Shown here in pieces: positions 1 through 10,865 of a DNA stretch of 64,000 nucleotides. The stretch is from Doris montereyensis (lineage: Eukaryota; Mollusca; Gastropoda; Nudibranchia; Dorididae): contig JAXRKP010000018.1 of the NCBI GenBank assembly GCA_037039925.1, positions 541,001 to 605,000 of the forward strand. The letters are read 5' to 3'. The position numbers were made by a program, and so were the translations under genes. Numbering within the stretch: position 1 is the stretch's first letter; every line of letters begins with the position of its first letter. Below the pieces are notes generated by a model. That model was not told where the DNA came from and made no database searches. It worked only from the letters and a program-made list of their open reading frames with translations.

Positions 1-1905
1 ACAGTATGATCACGTTTCAATTTGATCTGACTCTGGAGTCAAATTGAATTCATCATTCGCGAAGGCTCTAGACCAAACAGTCATCGTGGTACAGGAGTTA
101 AGACAATGCAATAGGAAGCATTCGGTATGGGTTCAAATTACAGCATTTGTTTGCGGGGGGGGGGGGGGGGGGGGGAGGGGCATATTTGTTTGTTTTTTTT
201 GTTTTTTTTTTTGGGGGGGGGGTTCTTGACACAAAAGCAGGGCTTGAGTTTCCATTATGATTTTGTAAAGGAAGTAACCAAATACTACAACATTCGCTCA
301 AAAACACAATCGTGGTGTGTGTTGTTTTTGTGATAAAATTATAAATCTACAAGAATGTGGAGAATAGAAATTAAATAAGAATTAGATTTAGAAAATGATC
401 TTAGGTTCTCTACTGCAAACAGGAAACACCGGAGACTACAGCTTGCCTTCTATCTTCTCTTCTATATCAAATAACATAATCATGTGTAAAAATATAAACA
501 TTGATCAAAATACCGTCTGACCTAACCGGGTTAGGAGTTCAACGTCTCAACCTATTAGTATAAGGCTCAACTTATATGTGAAGATTAGGTTACAAATGGT
601 CTTTTAAAAATTAATTGTTTTCATTGTTTCGCTGACAACTTACTTTTATGCGAATGGAGGTTGATGGACTCTCTCTGTTCCTATCAACTGCCTCAACCTT
701 TTTGATTTCAAAAATGACGATATTATTATGACCAGAGCTCTCCCACGTCCCTCCCTCATCCCTCCCTCCTTCCCTTCCCTCCCTCCCACTGGGCCACATT
801 GTCAACGACAGTTCTACATAAATACAACGTATAGCTCTGACCGTGCTCGTCTGTCTTTGGTACCTACCTACACATCCCCACGAGTGGGCGCTTTGAGATA
901 TTTGATGATGGGCGGGTGGGGAATTTTGAAAAGTTAAAGTGGGCGGAAGTTTTAATTTGGTGACGGAATAAATGTTGTAAATGTAAAAGATAATAATCTT
1001 TTAGGTATTCTTCTTCTAGGGACGCTCCTTGATTTGTTAATTCGTGTAATTATATCTTTTTCAATCATAAAATCACCTTGACAGCGCCTCATCTTATTGC
1101 TACCGACAGCAACCATAAGTAAAATAATCAACCCTTGCACACACAGTACATCCTGCACATCGCTCAAATCATGAGACAGCATCTGCATCGTGGTGTGTGT
1201 TGTTTTCGATGGTTTCCTTTCAACCATCGTCTGTCTCTCTGCTGTTCTCAACACCTCACTCACATTGCATCATTTTAATCTAAGTTCAGAATGTGAAGAT
1301 TTCTTCAAAAGAATAGAAATCAAAAATAGATTTATTTTCAAATCATTACATTGTTACTCCGGTAATTCCTTGACCTATTGTTTCATCTTTATAATGTTCT
1401 ACTGCAAACAGAGAAACGGCCGTTTGCTCAGATAACTGCGAAGAGTCAACGATTTGAACAATTCTTGAGGCTTTGCCATCGCACCTATCAAAATGGCCTT
1501 AAATAAAGCAGCCACATTGAGATGGCCAAATTCTGAAATTAACATAATCCATAGGTGCAGAAAGTTATAAAAATTGAGTGACGTAATGTCAAAAGTTGAT
1601 CCGATATTTCAAATAAATACCGCTTGCTGCTGACCTTGTAAAACGCTGATGGGACTGGTTTCGAATGTCGGGAGGGTTAGAGTTCACCCACCATCACACA
1701 TTTGCAACACCGGATAATGTGACGTCCAGCGTTCGACCGGCTAATTAATATTTCCAGTGGGAATACGTGTGTATCTCCTTGGGGATTGACCACACAAAAA
1801 TAACACGTTTCATTTTCGAAACAAGCTGATAATTTTCAAATAGCAGAGTTTGTCCAGGTTGTTTTCTAATAATAAGAAATTAAAAATCATGAATGATTTC
1901 CATTT
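1..1905. other. No gene recognised
   Basis: AT-rich sequence with many stops and no protein family I recognise in six frames. It holds a homopolymer tract near 155-221 and a CCCT-rich patch near 745-790. A weak resemblance between about 310-430 and 1,190-1,420 suggests an old dispersed repeat. Confidence 0.5.
155..221 (+). repeat. G and T homopolymer tract
   Basis: About 21 consecutive G, then T-rich runs, then a second run of G. Such runs are prone to length error in sequencing, so the short ORFs across them are meaningless. Confidence 0.9.
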
Positions 1906-1909
1906 CTCA

Positions 1910-2185
1910 CTAACATTTCTAATATGCCTACTCTAGCGTTTAAATCTCCTAAAACCATTAGTTCTGTTTGGGTTTGAGCTTCTCTGCAGCTGTTTAAAAG
2001 TTGTTTTCGTTGTCTTTCTTCTTTGTTGGTGTCTTCAGTTTATTACGAAAGGTATCTAAAAGTAATATAATATCTCTACCACTTTGTTGAATGGTTACTA
2101 ATACCGTGTTTCTAAACTTAACTTTTTAAATAGCTTCTCGTGCCTTTTTATGCATTAGGTAGCTGTCTGCTCTATCTCTAACATT
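1910..2185 (-). pseudogene. RTE-like LINE endonuclease-domain fragment
   Basis: The reverse complement matches the endonuclease (EEP/APE-type) region of the LINE at 5,828-9,183. Shared stretches include the one encoding 'LKPKQ..LMVLGDLNAR', where the D and N of the GDLNAR motif belong to the endonuclease active-site region. The frame is broken several times and only about 90 codons are represented. It is a dead 5' fragment, in the opposite orientation to the copy that starts at about 2,455. Confidence 0.7.
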
Positions 2186-2215
2186 TTATCCTCAAAGAAG
2201 ATAAAATGTGATGTA

Positions 2216-2262
2216 GTGTATGTGGATAAATCAAATTGTTAAATCAAATCAAATCAAATTGA
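2216..2262 (+). mobile_element. SINE 3' tail remnant (AAATC repeats)
   Basis: The phrase 'tgtggataaatcaaatt' followed by AAATC units matches the extreme 3' end of the SINE copies at 33,418-33,739 and 37,317-37,543. Only the tail is present. Confidence 0.6.
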
Positions 2263-2279
2263 AAACACTGCCGATCTTT

Positions 2280-2305
2280 CGGTGGTGGTGGTGGTGGTCG
2301 TGGTG
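2280..2305 (+). repeat. GGT microsatellite
   Basis: About eight GGT units directly after the SINE tail; the encoded Trp run is an artefact. Confidence 0.85.
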
Positions 2306-2454
2306 GTGTAGGGGTTGGGAGATTGGGGTGGTTGGAATGGGACTGTCATATAGAACGGTGGTTTATCAACACACCCTGTTAAGTTCACAATTCAAGACGC
2401 TGATGATCACTTATTATATAGAAGAAACACGTCAAGAGTTCAAATTCAAAAGTT

Positions 2455-3880
2455 ATGAGATGGCCAGACTGACCTCTCGGAGACGACCTAGGAAACGAAT
2501 GAGGACTGTGATTTTTCAAAAACACGGATTGTTAGGGCAATAACTGGAAATGAGTTATAACAAGATGAAGAAATGGAACAATTCAAAATAGATACTTTGA
2601 CCACCACAGAAACAAAGAAAACGGAAAAGGAATAGAAAATATAGGATCAAATCATTTTTAAATCTCTTCAGAGGTAGATGTAAACGATTGAGATAGAGCA
2701 GAGTAGATCTCCGAATGTATAAAAAATATGAAAAGCCACTTAAAAGTTGAACATTTGTAAACCCACGGCTATTAGAAGTAACCATTCAACCAAAAGGTAG
2801 AAACATTAGATTACTGGTAGCTTCTTTACCAAACGAAGACATCACCAAAGAAGAAAAAATTTAAACACTAGAGTAGGCAACAATGTAGAAACAGCAGGGG
2901 GCATAATAGGTGAAGAGGGCGAGACAGAATGATTTCTTCAAATGAGAGAGGCATACACTTTTGCCTAAAGAATAACATGAAAATAGTCTTCCACATAAAT
3001 ATATCCACAAATATACAAGAGTAAATGAAGACAGAAGTGAAAAGTCAATCATAGACTACATAATAGTTAACAGTTCCCTTCTTTACAGTACAATAGATGT
3101 AAGAGGAGCTGACCTATTTAGTGATCATCACCTAGTGATTGCCAAAATGTGATTACTGACTGATGAAAACAAACAGAAAAGGATAGACAAGAACGATCCT
3201 AAACTCAAAATAAAATAACTAAATGAACCAAGAGGTAAAAGAGACATTTCAATGTAGGATAACAATATGTATCAGTGAAAGGCAGATTGGTCTAAATGAT
3301 AACACATAGAAGAAAAGTGGCAAATGTGTAACGAAACGCTCCTCAGTTGTGCTGAAGGAGTCTGTGGTAGCAAAGAAATAAAGGAAACACGAAACGAACA
3401 GCATGCTGGAATGGGCATGTCAAAACTAAGATCAAAGAAACGAAGGAAGCCTGGAAGAAATACTTGCAAACAAAGAGGCCAGAGTATAGATTAGATTATG
3501 TGAGTAACAGAACTATTGCCAAAGAGGAAGTAACGAAAGCAAAACAGGAACAATGGGAAGGGTTTGGACAAGGACTACAAGAAAGCTATCAATCAGATCA
3601 AAAGTTTTTTCTTCGGAGGGGCGATGAAGAGCACGAGAAAGACCAAAGCATACCGAATTTGACAAATTAGGAATGCCAAAGAAGAAATAATAAAGCAAGA
3701 CAACGAAATCGTGGAAACACAGAGAAAATATTTTCAGCAATTACATAATCTCTCCAGAACATATGAAACAAGGACTACAGATTAACTAGTCTGAATAATA
3801 AGTAGATATCTCAATGGAAGAAGTCCATATACGAAACATTAAGCTAGGAAAGGCCACAGGAGCAAAATTATTTTTCTGAA
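2455..3880 (+). pseudogene. Degenerate RTE-like LINE, endonuclease to early RT region
   Basis: Collinear with 6,220-7,700 of the LINE at 5,828-9,183: the 'TRTVIF' start, the 'CKPTAIR' stretch, the 'FCLKNNMK' and 'DYIIV' blocks, 'GADLFSDHHL', then the linker before RT and 'LGKATGA'. The copy has many stops and frameshifts, an internal deletion near 2,870, and ends before the RT catalytic core. It is more diverged than the 5.8 kb copy and so probably older. No product is expected. Confidence 0.75.
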
Positions 3881-4566
3881 CATGGCCTCTAATAATAGTA
3901 ATAAAAGTTCAGACCTACGGAGCAAAGCATTTAGTGGTTACACATTAGCCATCAGTAACAATACATAAGAACGCATTTTACATTTAGGGTAATTTGGAGT
4001 CGCCATTCAATCCATTCTTATCTGACTGTCAAGAGCCGTGGTCTTCTTTGCCACACACACAAAGGGAAGATTGGTGTAATAGTAATAGTACGGTACTGGG
4101 GATAGTAGATGGGCATCGATTCAGAAAAGACAAAGACTAAGACTCTCACCAAACAACGATTTGGGCATGCTGTACAGTTGTATACAAATCTTTTCTCACT
4201 TCAGGTCATCAATGAACAACTACGCTTCGAGAATCAAGTGAGCATAGCCATTAATCAAAATCAGTGAGAACAACACAGAGGCACATTGCGAGAGGAGCAG
4301 TAAAAAGGAAATCGGTAGAAGATTTGAACAACTAAACCAAACCATTTTGTTGCTCTGGAGTTTGTAAATCATGATCAACTAACGATCAAACTCGCAACTC
4401 GGTAAAATCATGAAAAAAAACCCTGACAGCACACCCCCCTACCCCACCTCCACAACCCTCCCTCACCTACACACATCTTGACTAAAAAGGACCGAAAGGA
4501 AACATTCAAACGCTGACAACAATGGAATAGAAGCCAGGGGAACAGCTACAGATACCATTTTAGTTA
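3881..4566. other. No gene recognised
   Basis: No recognisable coding segment or repeat boundary. It contains a C-rich patch near 4,431-4,465. Confidence 0.4.
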
Positions 4567-4968
4567 ATGACTCACTCTCGAAGATCATCATGTTCTCCTC
4601 CGTGCGTTCTCTTCAAAATAAAATCCTGTGCAAAAGTGAACATCTATTTGGTAATTGGACCCAGAAAGTGTGCCCAAGACATTCTGTCAGATGTACACGT
4701 TTCATGGCTTTTTGAACAACATGTACGTGACATGTATAGATTGCTTTACGTAAAAAAAAAGCGACTATTACATGTGAAAAAATGCTCAACCATCGGAGGG
4801 GCGAAAACTAGAGACGTCTGTTCAACGCTGAACCAAATTCTCAACCATCGCTCTGTGCATTTGGATTTCGAGAAGACGATGCTCAAAGCTGTTGAAACTG
4901 AGTGGACATCGGGTTCAATCAGATGCTACCAGTTCCACCTTGGTCAAGCTCAGTTCTGGAAACAATAA
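4567..4968 (+). pseudogene. MULE-type transposase fragment
   Basis: A 133-codon open frame ending at 4,968. Residues about 88-133 read 'LNQILNHRSVHLDFEKTML', then 'AVETEW', then 'YQFHLGQAQFWK'. This is the pattern of the MULE transposase DDE domain: an Asp-containing 'DFE' strand followed by 'C/Q-x-FHLGQA' about 25 residues later. The upstream half is not recognised and there is no zinc finger or C-terminal part, so this is a remnant. It sits just upstream of the repeat-associated gene copy 1. The family call rests on motif recognition only. Confidence 0.55.
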
Positions 4969-5039
4969 ACTCTGGAGGTGTCAACAGAGTATACAGACGA
5001 CCGATTAACGATATGGGCGTGATCTAAGTTGTTTTTCGA

Positions 5040-5815
5040 GCTGGCAGCATTCGAAACGGTGTTCACTCAAATTTGTTCTGTTTCTCCAGGATAAAATTTT
5101 GCCGCTGCCTTGTTAATAACGACAACTGAGTCAAAGGTTGATGTATAGGTTCTGTCTGTTGCTCTTTAGACATGACCTTGGTATCTAAATTCAGTGAAAG
5201 CATTCATTCTGTGTTGTTATGTGGAATCTCATTTTAAGATCGTTTTGAACTGATCTGTACATCTCATCGATAATGTCTAAAAAGGACTTTTAAAGAAACC
5301 ATTGAATGTACTAAATGTATTATATCCAGACCGATACACAGGGAAAACTTAGAATGTCCTGCCGAAACAAAACGCTTCAAAGTTCAAAAGGTACAACATC
5401 TTTGAAATGATCATAAACGCCGGAAGATGTTGTTAAGCTTAGCCATTTCATCAATGGATGAAGGAGATGATCTTGCAACAACGCTAAGGGAACATGCTGT
5501 CATGTGGCACAACTCATGTCGTGCAAGATTCAACAGCACTAAACTTCAACAGTTGATGAAAATGGTATCTGAAAGCTCCTCCTCTGACACATTTCTTCAT
5601 TCTGACAAGGTGGCCCATGAAACCATGACGTACGTTGGATTCAACGTTGGATCTTCGGCAATAGAAACTAATACAGCAAATTGCTTTTTTTCTGTGAAAA
5701 GGAGGAAGATTATAGAAATGAAGACTGCATTCTGTTATGACTTTAGAGGTAAGTGACAAGGTAAAATGATTGCAGAGAAAACAAAACACAAAGCTACTGG
5801 CAGCATTTACATGGC
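5040..5815 (+). pseudogene. Repeat-associated gene copy 1, 5' part
   Basis: About 800 bp strongly similar in direct orientation to 11,572-12,390. The coding part (5,427-5,756) reads 'SMDEGDDLATTLREHAVMWH', then 'SCRARFNSTKLQQLM', then a Ser-rich stretch 'SESSSSDTFLHSDK'. I recognise the layout (CPAETKR near the start, HAAMWHKSCRARFN, later GDMVAQEAHYHRKCLL) as an uncharacterised, highly repeated gene family of molluscs and cnidarians that often sits among transposons; I cannot assign a function. Stops and a frame change before 5,427 show that it is broken. The next exon-like segment is interrupted at 5,827 by a LINE. Confidence 0.6.
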
Positions 5816-5827
5816 GATATGGTTGCG
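5816..5827 (+). repeat. Target-site duplication, left copy
   Basis: GATATGGTTGCG, repeated exactly at 9,184-9,195 on the other side of the LINE. The uninterrupted paralogue has the same word with one mismatch at about 12,399. Confidence 0.9.
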
Positions 5828-5886
5828 GGCAGTGGACAGGTAAGCACCCAGCCGAGGAGTAGATGATCCTGTCCTCCACGAGTCTC

Positions 5887-6088
5887 CTGCTGCCTTGCAG
5901 GCAGGTCTTGGCTGACCAAGGGCTAAGGAAGTTAACCCCGAAGGAAAACAACCTGCTGCCTTGCAGGCCGGTCTTGACTGACCAAAGGCTAAGGGAGTTA
6001 ACCCTGACAGAAAATGACAACCTGCTGCCTTACAAGTTGGTCTTGAATGCCTAAAGGCTAAGGGAGTTAACCCTGACAGAAAATAACA
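5887..6088 (+). repeat. Three tandem 66-69 bp repeats in the LINE 5' leader
   Basis: Units start at 5,887, 5,953 and 6,022 with CTGCTGCCTT and end with a GTTAACCC-containing segment. Their position directly after the insertion point suggests a 5' untranslated/promoter array, as in some other LINEs. That role is inferred. Confidence 0.8.
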
Positions 6089-6229
6089 AGGCCGGTAAGG
6101 GGCCTCAAGGTGGCAGCCCCACCATCTACCTAGGGTACAGTGGGCTAATCCCCTACTTATCCAAAACAACCTGATTCAAAGTAATATATACAATGATATA
6201 CCCGGCTTAAAAATTTCAAAGACGACTCT

Positions 6230-6960
6230 GGAAAAAGGACACGTACTGTGATTTTTGGAACATGGAATGTTAGGAAATTAATGGAAAGGAGTTAGAATTA
6301 GCTGAAGAAAAAATTCAAAGTAGACATTTTGGCTATTACAGAAACAAAGAAAAAAAAGGACAAGGAATAAAAAATGTAGGACCAAATCATACTTTAATCT
6401 TCTCAGCAGTAGATATCAAAGATAGAGCTAGAGCAGGAGTAGGCCTCCTAATGCATAAAGGCAAAAATGCTACTAGAAAGTTGGAAATTTGTAAGCCCAC
6501 GGCTATTAGAGGTAAATATTAAACCAAAAGGAAGAGAAATTAAATTATGAATAGCTTATGGACCAAACGAAGATGCCCCAAAGAAGAAAAAGATATCTTC
6601 GAAAATGATTTACAAATAGCTACAGAGAATCTCAAACCCAAACAGGAATTAATGCTTTTAGGAGATTTAAACGCTAGAGAAACATCAGGAGGAGTAATAG
6701 GTAAAGAAGGAGAGACAACAACTTCTCCAAATGAGAGAGACTAATAGATTTTTGCCTAAAGAATAACATGAAAATAGCTAACACATTTTTTTCCTCATAA
6801 AGATAATCACAAATATACAAGAGTAAATGAAGACATATGTGAAAAGTTAATCACAGACTACATAATAGTTAGCAGCTCCTTTTTACAGTACAATGGATGC
6901 TAAGTAAGCAGAGGAGCTGAAATATTTAGTGATCATCACTATTGATAGCCAAAAGGAGAT
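6230..6960 (+). pseudogene. LINE endonuclease (EEP/APE-type) domain, frameshifted
   Basis: Starts around 'TVIFGTWNVRKL', the usual N-terminal Asn-containing strand of the endonuclease. It continues through 'DRARAGVGLLMHK', 'CKPTAIR' and 'AYGPNEDAPKEEKDIF', then 'PKQELMLLGDLNAR' at about 6,630-6,690 (open 6,547-6,744), and 'RGAEIFSDHH', where the His pair is the terminal catalytic motif, near 6,910-6,950. The enzyme nicks target DNA to prime reverse transcription. At least four frame changes are needed to read the domain through. Confidence 0.8.
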
Positions 6961-7218
6961 TCTTAACTGAAGAAAACAAACAAAAAGGAAAGAGAAGAAA
7001 GCTACTAAACTCAAAATAGAAGAACTAAATAAACCAATAATAAAACAAATGTACCAATCCAGGATAAAAAGATCTATCAGTGAAAGGCAGGTGAATCTGA
7101 AGAAAAGCACAATAGAAGAAAAGTGGCAAACATATAAAGAAACACTCCTCAGTTGTACTGAAGAGGTCTGTGGTAGGAAACAAATTAAAGGAGATGGGAA
7201 AAAGGACAGCATGGTGGA

Positions 7219-7663
7219 ATGAGAATGTCAAGATTAAGATCAAAGAAAAAGAAAGATGCCTGGAAGAAAAACTTGCAAACAAAGAGACCAGAGGATAGGA
7301 TAGATTACGTGAGTAAAAGAACTGCCGCCAAAAGAGGAAGTAAGGAAAGCAAAGCAGGAACATTGGAAAACGTTTGGACAAAGACTTCAAGAAGGCTATT
7401 AAGGAAATCAAAAGCTGTTCTGGGGAGCAATGAAGAGCATGAGAAAGACCAAAACACGCCCAATACGACAAATTAAGAACGCCAAAGGAGAAATAATGAA
7501 AGGAGACAGCGAAATCATGGAAACGTGGAGAAAGCATTTTCAACAATTACATAATCCCTCCAGAACATATGAAACAAGGAGTACAAATCAATTATTAAGA
7601 GTAACAAGTAATAGAGATGAGACAGCTGAAGAAGTAGATATCTCAATGGAAAAACTTCTATAG
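7219..7663 (+). pseudogene. LINE linker region between endonuclease and RT
   Basis: Basic, Lys-rich segment in two overlapping frames (7,219-7,476 and 7,430-7,663) with the blocks 'KTRPIRQIKNAKGEIMKGDS' and 'WRKHFQQLHN'. Such blocks sit just before the RT domain in this LINE type. The same region is present in the degenerate copy at 3,440-3,800. Confidence 0.7.
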
Positions 7664-7679
7664 CTATAGCTATAAGAAA

Positions 7680-8660
7680 AAGTGAAATTAGGAAAAGCCC
7701 CAGGAGCAGATTAAGTTTATCCAGAAATGATTAAAATTTAAGGGAGAGAGGCAGACAAACTACTACATGCAATATGTCAACAAGCATGAAAGTCCAAACA
7801 GGTGCCAGACGACTGGAAAAAGGGAACTGTAATACCAATACACAAGAAAGGATCAACCATGGAGTGCTCCAACTATAGAGGGATGTCACTACTTAGCGTA
7901 CTAGGAAAAGTGTATTCCAGGAATCTGGAAATGAGACTAAGGAAAAGAGTAGAGGATCAGATTGAAGAGCATCAGAGTGGATTTAGACCAGGAAGAAGTA
8001 TACAAGATCACATGTTTACAATTAGACAAATAATAGAAAAATTCATTGAGAGAAACATTGACTTGCACCTGTGTTTTATTCTTGAAAAGGCTGTGAGGAG
8101 GGACGAACTATGGCATTCCTTAAAGAACACAACGTAGAGCAAAATTTAATAGAAGCCATTAAAAGTTTTTACAATAAACCAACATGTGCAGTGAGAGTAG
8201 CTGGAAATGTATCTGAGGAATTTGATGTGGATATAGGAGTAAGACAGGGTTGTATCCTAAGTCCTCTTTTGTTTATCACATTTATGGATTCAGTTGCAAA
8301 GACATCCTCAAAGATGAAGAAAATGAATGTAGGTATGTGGAAGCTCAAACCAGTAAATGTATCAATGATTTCATTTACTGATGATTTAGTTCTGTTTGGA
8401 AAATCAGAAAGCGACCTCCAGTCAAATATCAACATAATGAATAATGAATTAAATAAAAGAGGAATGAGAGTAAATGCAAAGAAAACCAAAACAATGCTAG
8501 TAACTGGGGAAGCTAAAACACAAAATTTTAAATTAGGCAGGGAGATTTTAGAACAAGTTGAAAACTACAATTACCTAGGAGTAATTATTAACTCAGAGGG
8601 AAAACTAAGAGAAGAAATCAGCCAGAGAATTAAAAGGCAAGTGCAATATATAACCACCTA
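7680..8660 (+). pseudogene. LINE reverse transcriptase domain, frameshifted
   Basis: Two open pieces, 7,802-8,137 and 8,110-8,661, join across a small deletion near 8,085 where the first catalytic Asp block ('DLHLCFI.LEKA..RVRRDELW') has lost several bases. Further motifs: 'PDDWKKGTVIPIHKKGS' (start of the palm), 'NYRGMSLLSVLGKVYSR', 'HQSGFRPGRSIQDH', 'GVRQGCILSPLLF', and the catalytic box as 'FTDDLVLFG' near 8,375 (usually F/YADD). It then reads 'KTKTMLVTGEA' and 'YNYLGVIIN'. The Ala-to-Thr change beside the two Asp may be a mutation of this copy. Confidence 0.85.
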
Positions 8661-8705
8661 GGAAAGGCATTTGTAGGTAAACAAAAATTTTCAACAAAAA
8701 CCAAA

Positions 8706-9060
8706 ATGGCAGTATACAATACAATTTATTGTCATACTCTCCTCTATGGCAGTGAAACCTGGACCTTAGACAGTAGGGAATACAGTAGAGTACAGGCAGC
8801 CGAAATGAAATATCTAAGAAGAGTAGTAGGGAAAATTAAAAGAGACAAAATCAGAAACACAACAATAAGAGATCAAACCAAAGCAGATAGCATAAAAACT
8901 AAGATATAAATGAATCAACTGAGATGGTTTGGGCATGTTAACAGAATGAATGACAATAGAATAGCTAAATCAGTATATAGTGCTAAAACTCAAGGTAAAA
9001 GACCAAAAGGCAGACCTCGGAGAAAGTGGAAAGAAGATATAAAGAGGCATTAACGCAAAG
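8706..9060 (+). pseudogene. LINE C-terminal region
   Basis: Open from 8,706 to 8,909 ('YGSETWTLDSREYSRVQAAE', 'KYLRRVVGKIKRDKIRNTTI'), then after one stop 'QLRWFGHVNRMNDNRIAKSV' and 'GKRPKGRPRRKWKEDIKRH' to about 9,050. This block is conserved in related LINEs. It is also the part retained in the truncated copies at 45.7-46.0 and 61.1-61.5 kb. Confidence 0.75.
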
Positions 9061-9183
9061 AAATTTAACTTTCACGGAAGGAAACAGAAACTGTCAGGAC
9101 AGGGCAGCCTGGAGAAAGATCATTTCGGGCATTTAAAACCCATACACCGGAAGGTAGAATGGAAGCAGATAAAGAAAGAAAGA

Positions 9184-9195
9184 GATATGGTTGCG
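9184..9195 (+). repeat. Target-site duplication, right copy
   Basis: Exact repeat of 5,816-5,827; the host reading frame (MVAQEAHYHRKG) resumes here. Confidence 0.9.
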
Positions 9196-9396
9196 CAAGA
9201 GGCTCATTATCATCGAAAAGGCCTGCTAACTTTCTGTCATAAAGTAAGGGAAAATCATGCTTTCGAACCGAATATTATAAACCAAGTGGAAAATAATGTT
9301 CTGGCAGAACGTTTCTCATTTCTTGAAGAGGGCGTTTCGGAGGACACGCCAAGAATTTACAAACTTATGACACGTCGGGAAAATGTACAATGAGCG
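9184..9396 (+). pseudogene. Repeat-associated gene copy 1, middle exon
   Basis: Reads 'DMVAQEAHYHRKGLLTFCHK', then 'NQVENNVLAERFSFLEE' and 'DTPRIYKLMTRRENV', ending at a stop at 9,393. It is the continuation of the 5,040-5,827 segment after the LINE and matches 12,395-12,550. The MVAQEAxYHxKCL motif is typical of the uncharacterised repeated family named for copy 1. In copy 2 the Cys of KCL is also absent, so neither is a pristine member. Confidence 0.6.
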
Positions 9397-10260
9397 TTTA
9401 AGAGAGAGAGAGGGGAGGGGGTGGGGGTGTGTCCTGGGGTGAAAATGTTGTCGTTGGTTCCTATCTATTTAACTTATGTATAGGTCTAATGGGCATGGTG
9501 TACTGAGTTGAAATATGCCGTTCTTTTTTTCCTGACGCTTCCGGTTGCCATGGAAGCGGCGGCCATCTTGGATTTTGCCCCAAATTTCACCAACTTGAAT
9601 ATTGATAGGCTTTTTCATTTTTCAATAAATTTATTTCAAACTTGGCACACACCTTATTTGATACAATATCTAAATTTGATCAGATCAGATTTTTTGTTTC
9701 ATTAGTAAGTTTTGATTTTATGAAATTTTGAAAATAGGATATGAGAACAACCAAAAATATACAAAGATATTATACAAAAAATTCATTTTTCCAAAACTAT
9801 AATACATATAAAAAAACGCATCAGATCATTTCGTTGTTTCGCCCACTCATCATCCATACCAAATTTCATGAAGATACGTTGAGAAATTAAAAAAAAAGTA
9901 GATAGGAAATAATGAACAAAAAAGGACATTTTGAGAAAATCGTATTTTTCTCTTATTTTCTCTTATTTGAATACATTTTTCTCCCATAAACCTAAGATTA
10001 GAGTAGGATAATACTTTGAAACATCATAAAATCTTGAGAGGCTCTCAACTACTTTTATTGACACTGTTTCAAGTGCACCAGCATCTTTTTACTCATTTTG
10101 AGATGGTGCCTTTTGATAATAAGTGCACAGAATATGTTCTGTAACTTCCGGCCGATCTACGGCAGTATTCATAATAGATCCTCAAATAAAGTTGTTTTGG
10201 ATAGCGTTTATTGTGACGATCAAAATGCGTGCCAACTTACCATACTTTAGATATTATTTC
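9397..10260. other. No gene; possible insertion into copy 1
   Basis: AT-rich, with a GA/GT patch near 9,402-9,440 and a short GC-rich block near 9,545-9,575. Copy 2 passes directly from the segment equivalent to 9,350 to that equivalent to about 10,300. So this is either inserted here or deleted there. No terminal repeats recognised. Confidence 0.4.
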
Positions 10261-10294
10261 TGACTTTTATTGTATAATAGCTGTGTTGAAAGAT

Positions 10295-10465
10295 AGGCCT
10301 GTACTGTTTCTAAAAAATTCGTATAAATTCAAAGAATCGATACTGAGCTTCTGTTATAATATTATTATGACGGGAATGAGCTGCTCTATCCACCAGTATG
10401 ATAGACTAGGTTTGTCCCATTTTCGGCAAAAATGGCATTCCCAGAACCCCCCCCCCTTTAAAAAA
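10295..10465 (+). repeat. Segment duplicated at 12,553-12,722
   Basis: Direct repeat: both copies run from 'tttctaaaa' through 'aaagaatcgatactgagctt' and 'aaaatggcattcccagaacc' to a C homopolymer. It extends the copy 1/copy 2 paralogy past the coding exon. Confidence 0.75.
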
Positions 10466-10567
10466 ATATGGATCAAAAGAAACTGAGAGAATACATACCA
10501 CCCTTTTTTTAGAAAGGCTTTTCAACAACTTCCAAATTTTTAGGAGACAAGCCAAGGTAGATATGTT

Positions 10568-10864
10568 TTGTTGTTATTCCAAGATGATGTTCACAGTTTG
10601 ATGAAAATGACTATAGAAGGCAAATCTGATAGTGATGCAGTCAATATTATGCATACTGCAAAACTAATCCGGAAATATATCATCAACCATCAAGTATTTT
10701 CTTTTGAAGGAACATTTTTAAATCCTATTGACAGTGACCCATATTCTTTGCTGGTGTTGATGAAAATGACGTTGATATTAGTGGAGTCAGTTAGAGCCAA
10801 AAAACATATCGATTGCGCACATTGTGGTAAAAGCATGAACCTCACACAGGTGAAAGAGCTTTAA
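10568..10864 (+). pseudogene. Repeat-associated gene copy 1, downstream exon
   Basis: A 98-residue open segment: 'MLLFQDDVHSLMKMTIEGKS', then 'DAVNIMHTAKLIRKYI' and 'FSFEGTFLNP'. In the uncharacterised repeated family a segment with this pattern (L-F-x-D-D/E then a helix with 'AAKIVR' and 'F.F.GTF') follows the MVAQEAHYH exon, so I place it as the next exon. The join is inferred. Confidence 0.45.
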
Positions 10865-10865
10865 A

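Larger units (their letters stand above)
5828..9183 (+). mobile_element. RTE-like non-LTR retrotransposon, near full length (3,356 bp)
   Basis: Complete boundaries are defined by the 12 bp target duplication. Order: a 5' leader with three tandem repeats (5,887-6,088), endonuclease domain (about 6,230-6,960), linker, reverse transcriptase (about 7,680-8,660), a C-terminal region with 'GSETWTL', 'WFGHV.RM' and 'GKRPKGRPR' (8,750-9,050), and an A/G-rich 3' end. The proteins resemble the widespread invertebrate 'endonuclease-reverse transcriptase' type. The clade assignment (RTE-like) is from memory; the LINE identity is clear. Several stops and frameshifts make this copy non-functional as written, some possibly being sequence errors. 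Related 3' ends occur at 45,683-46,016 (minus) and 61,083-61,455 (plus). Confidence 0.85.

Noticed and set aside
5514..6169. Minus-strand ORFs of 168 and 120 residues with internal repeats
   Set aside because: Antisense readings of the plus-strand gene copy 1 and of the tandem repeats in the LINE 5' leader.
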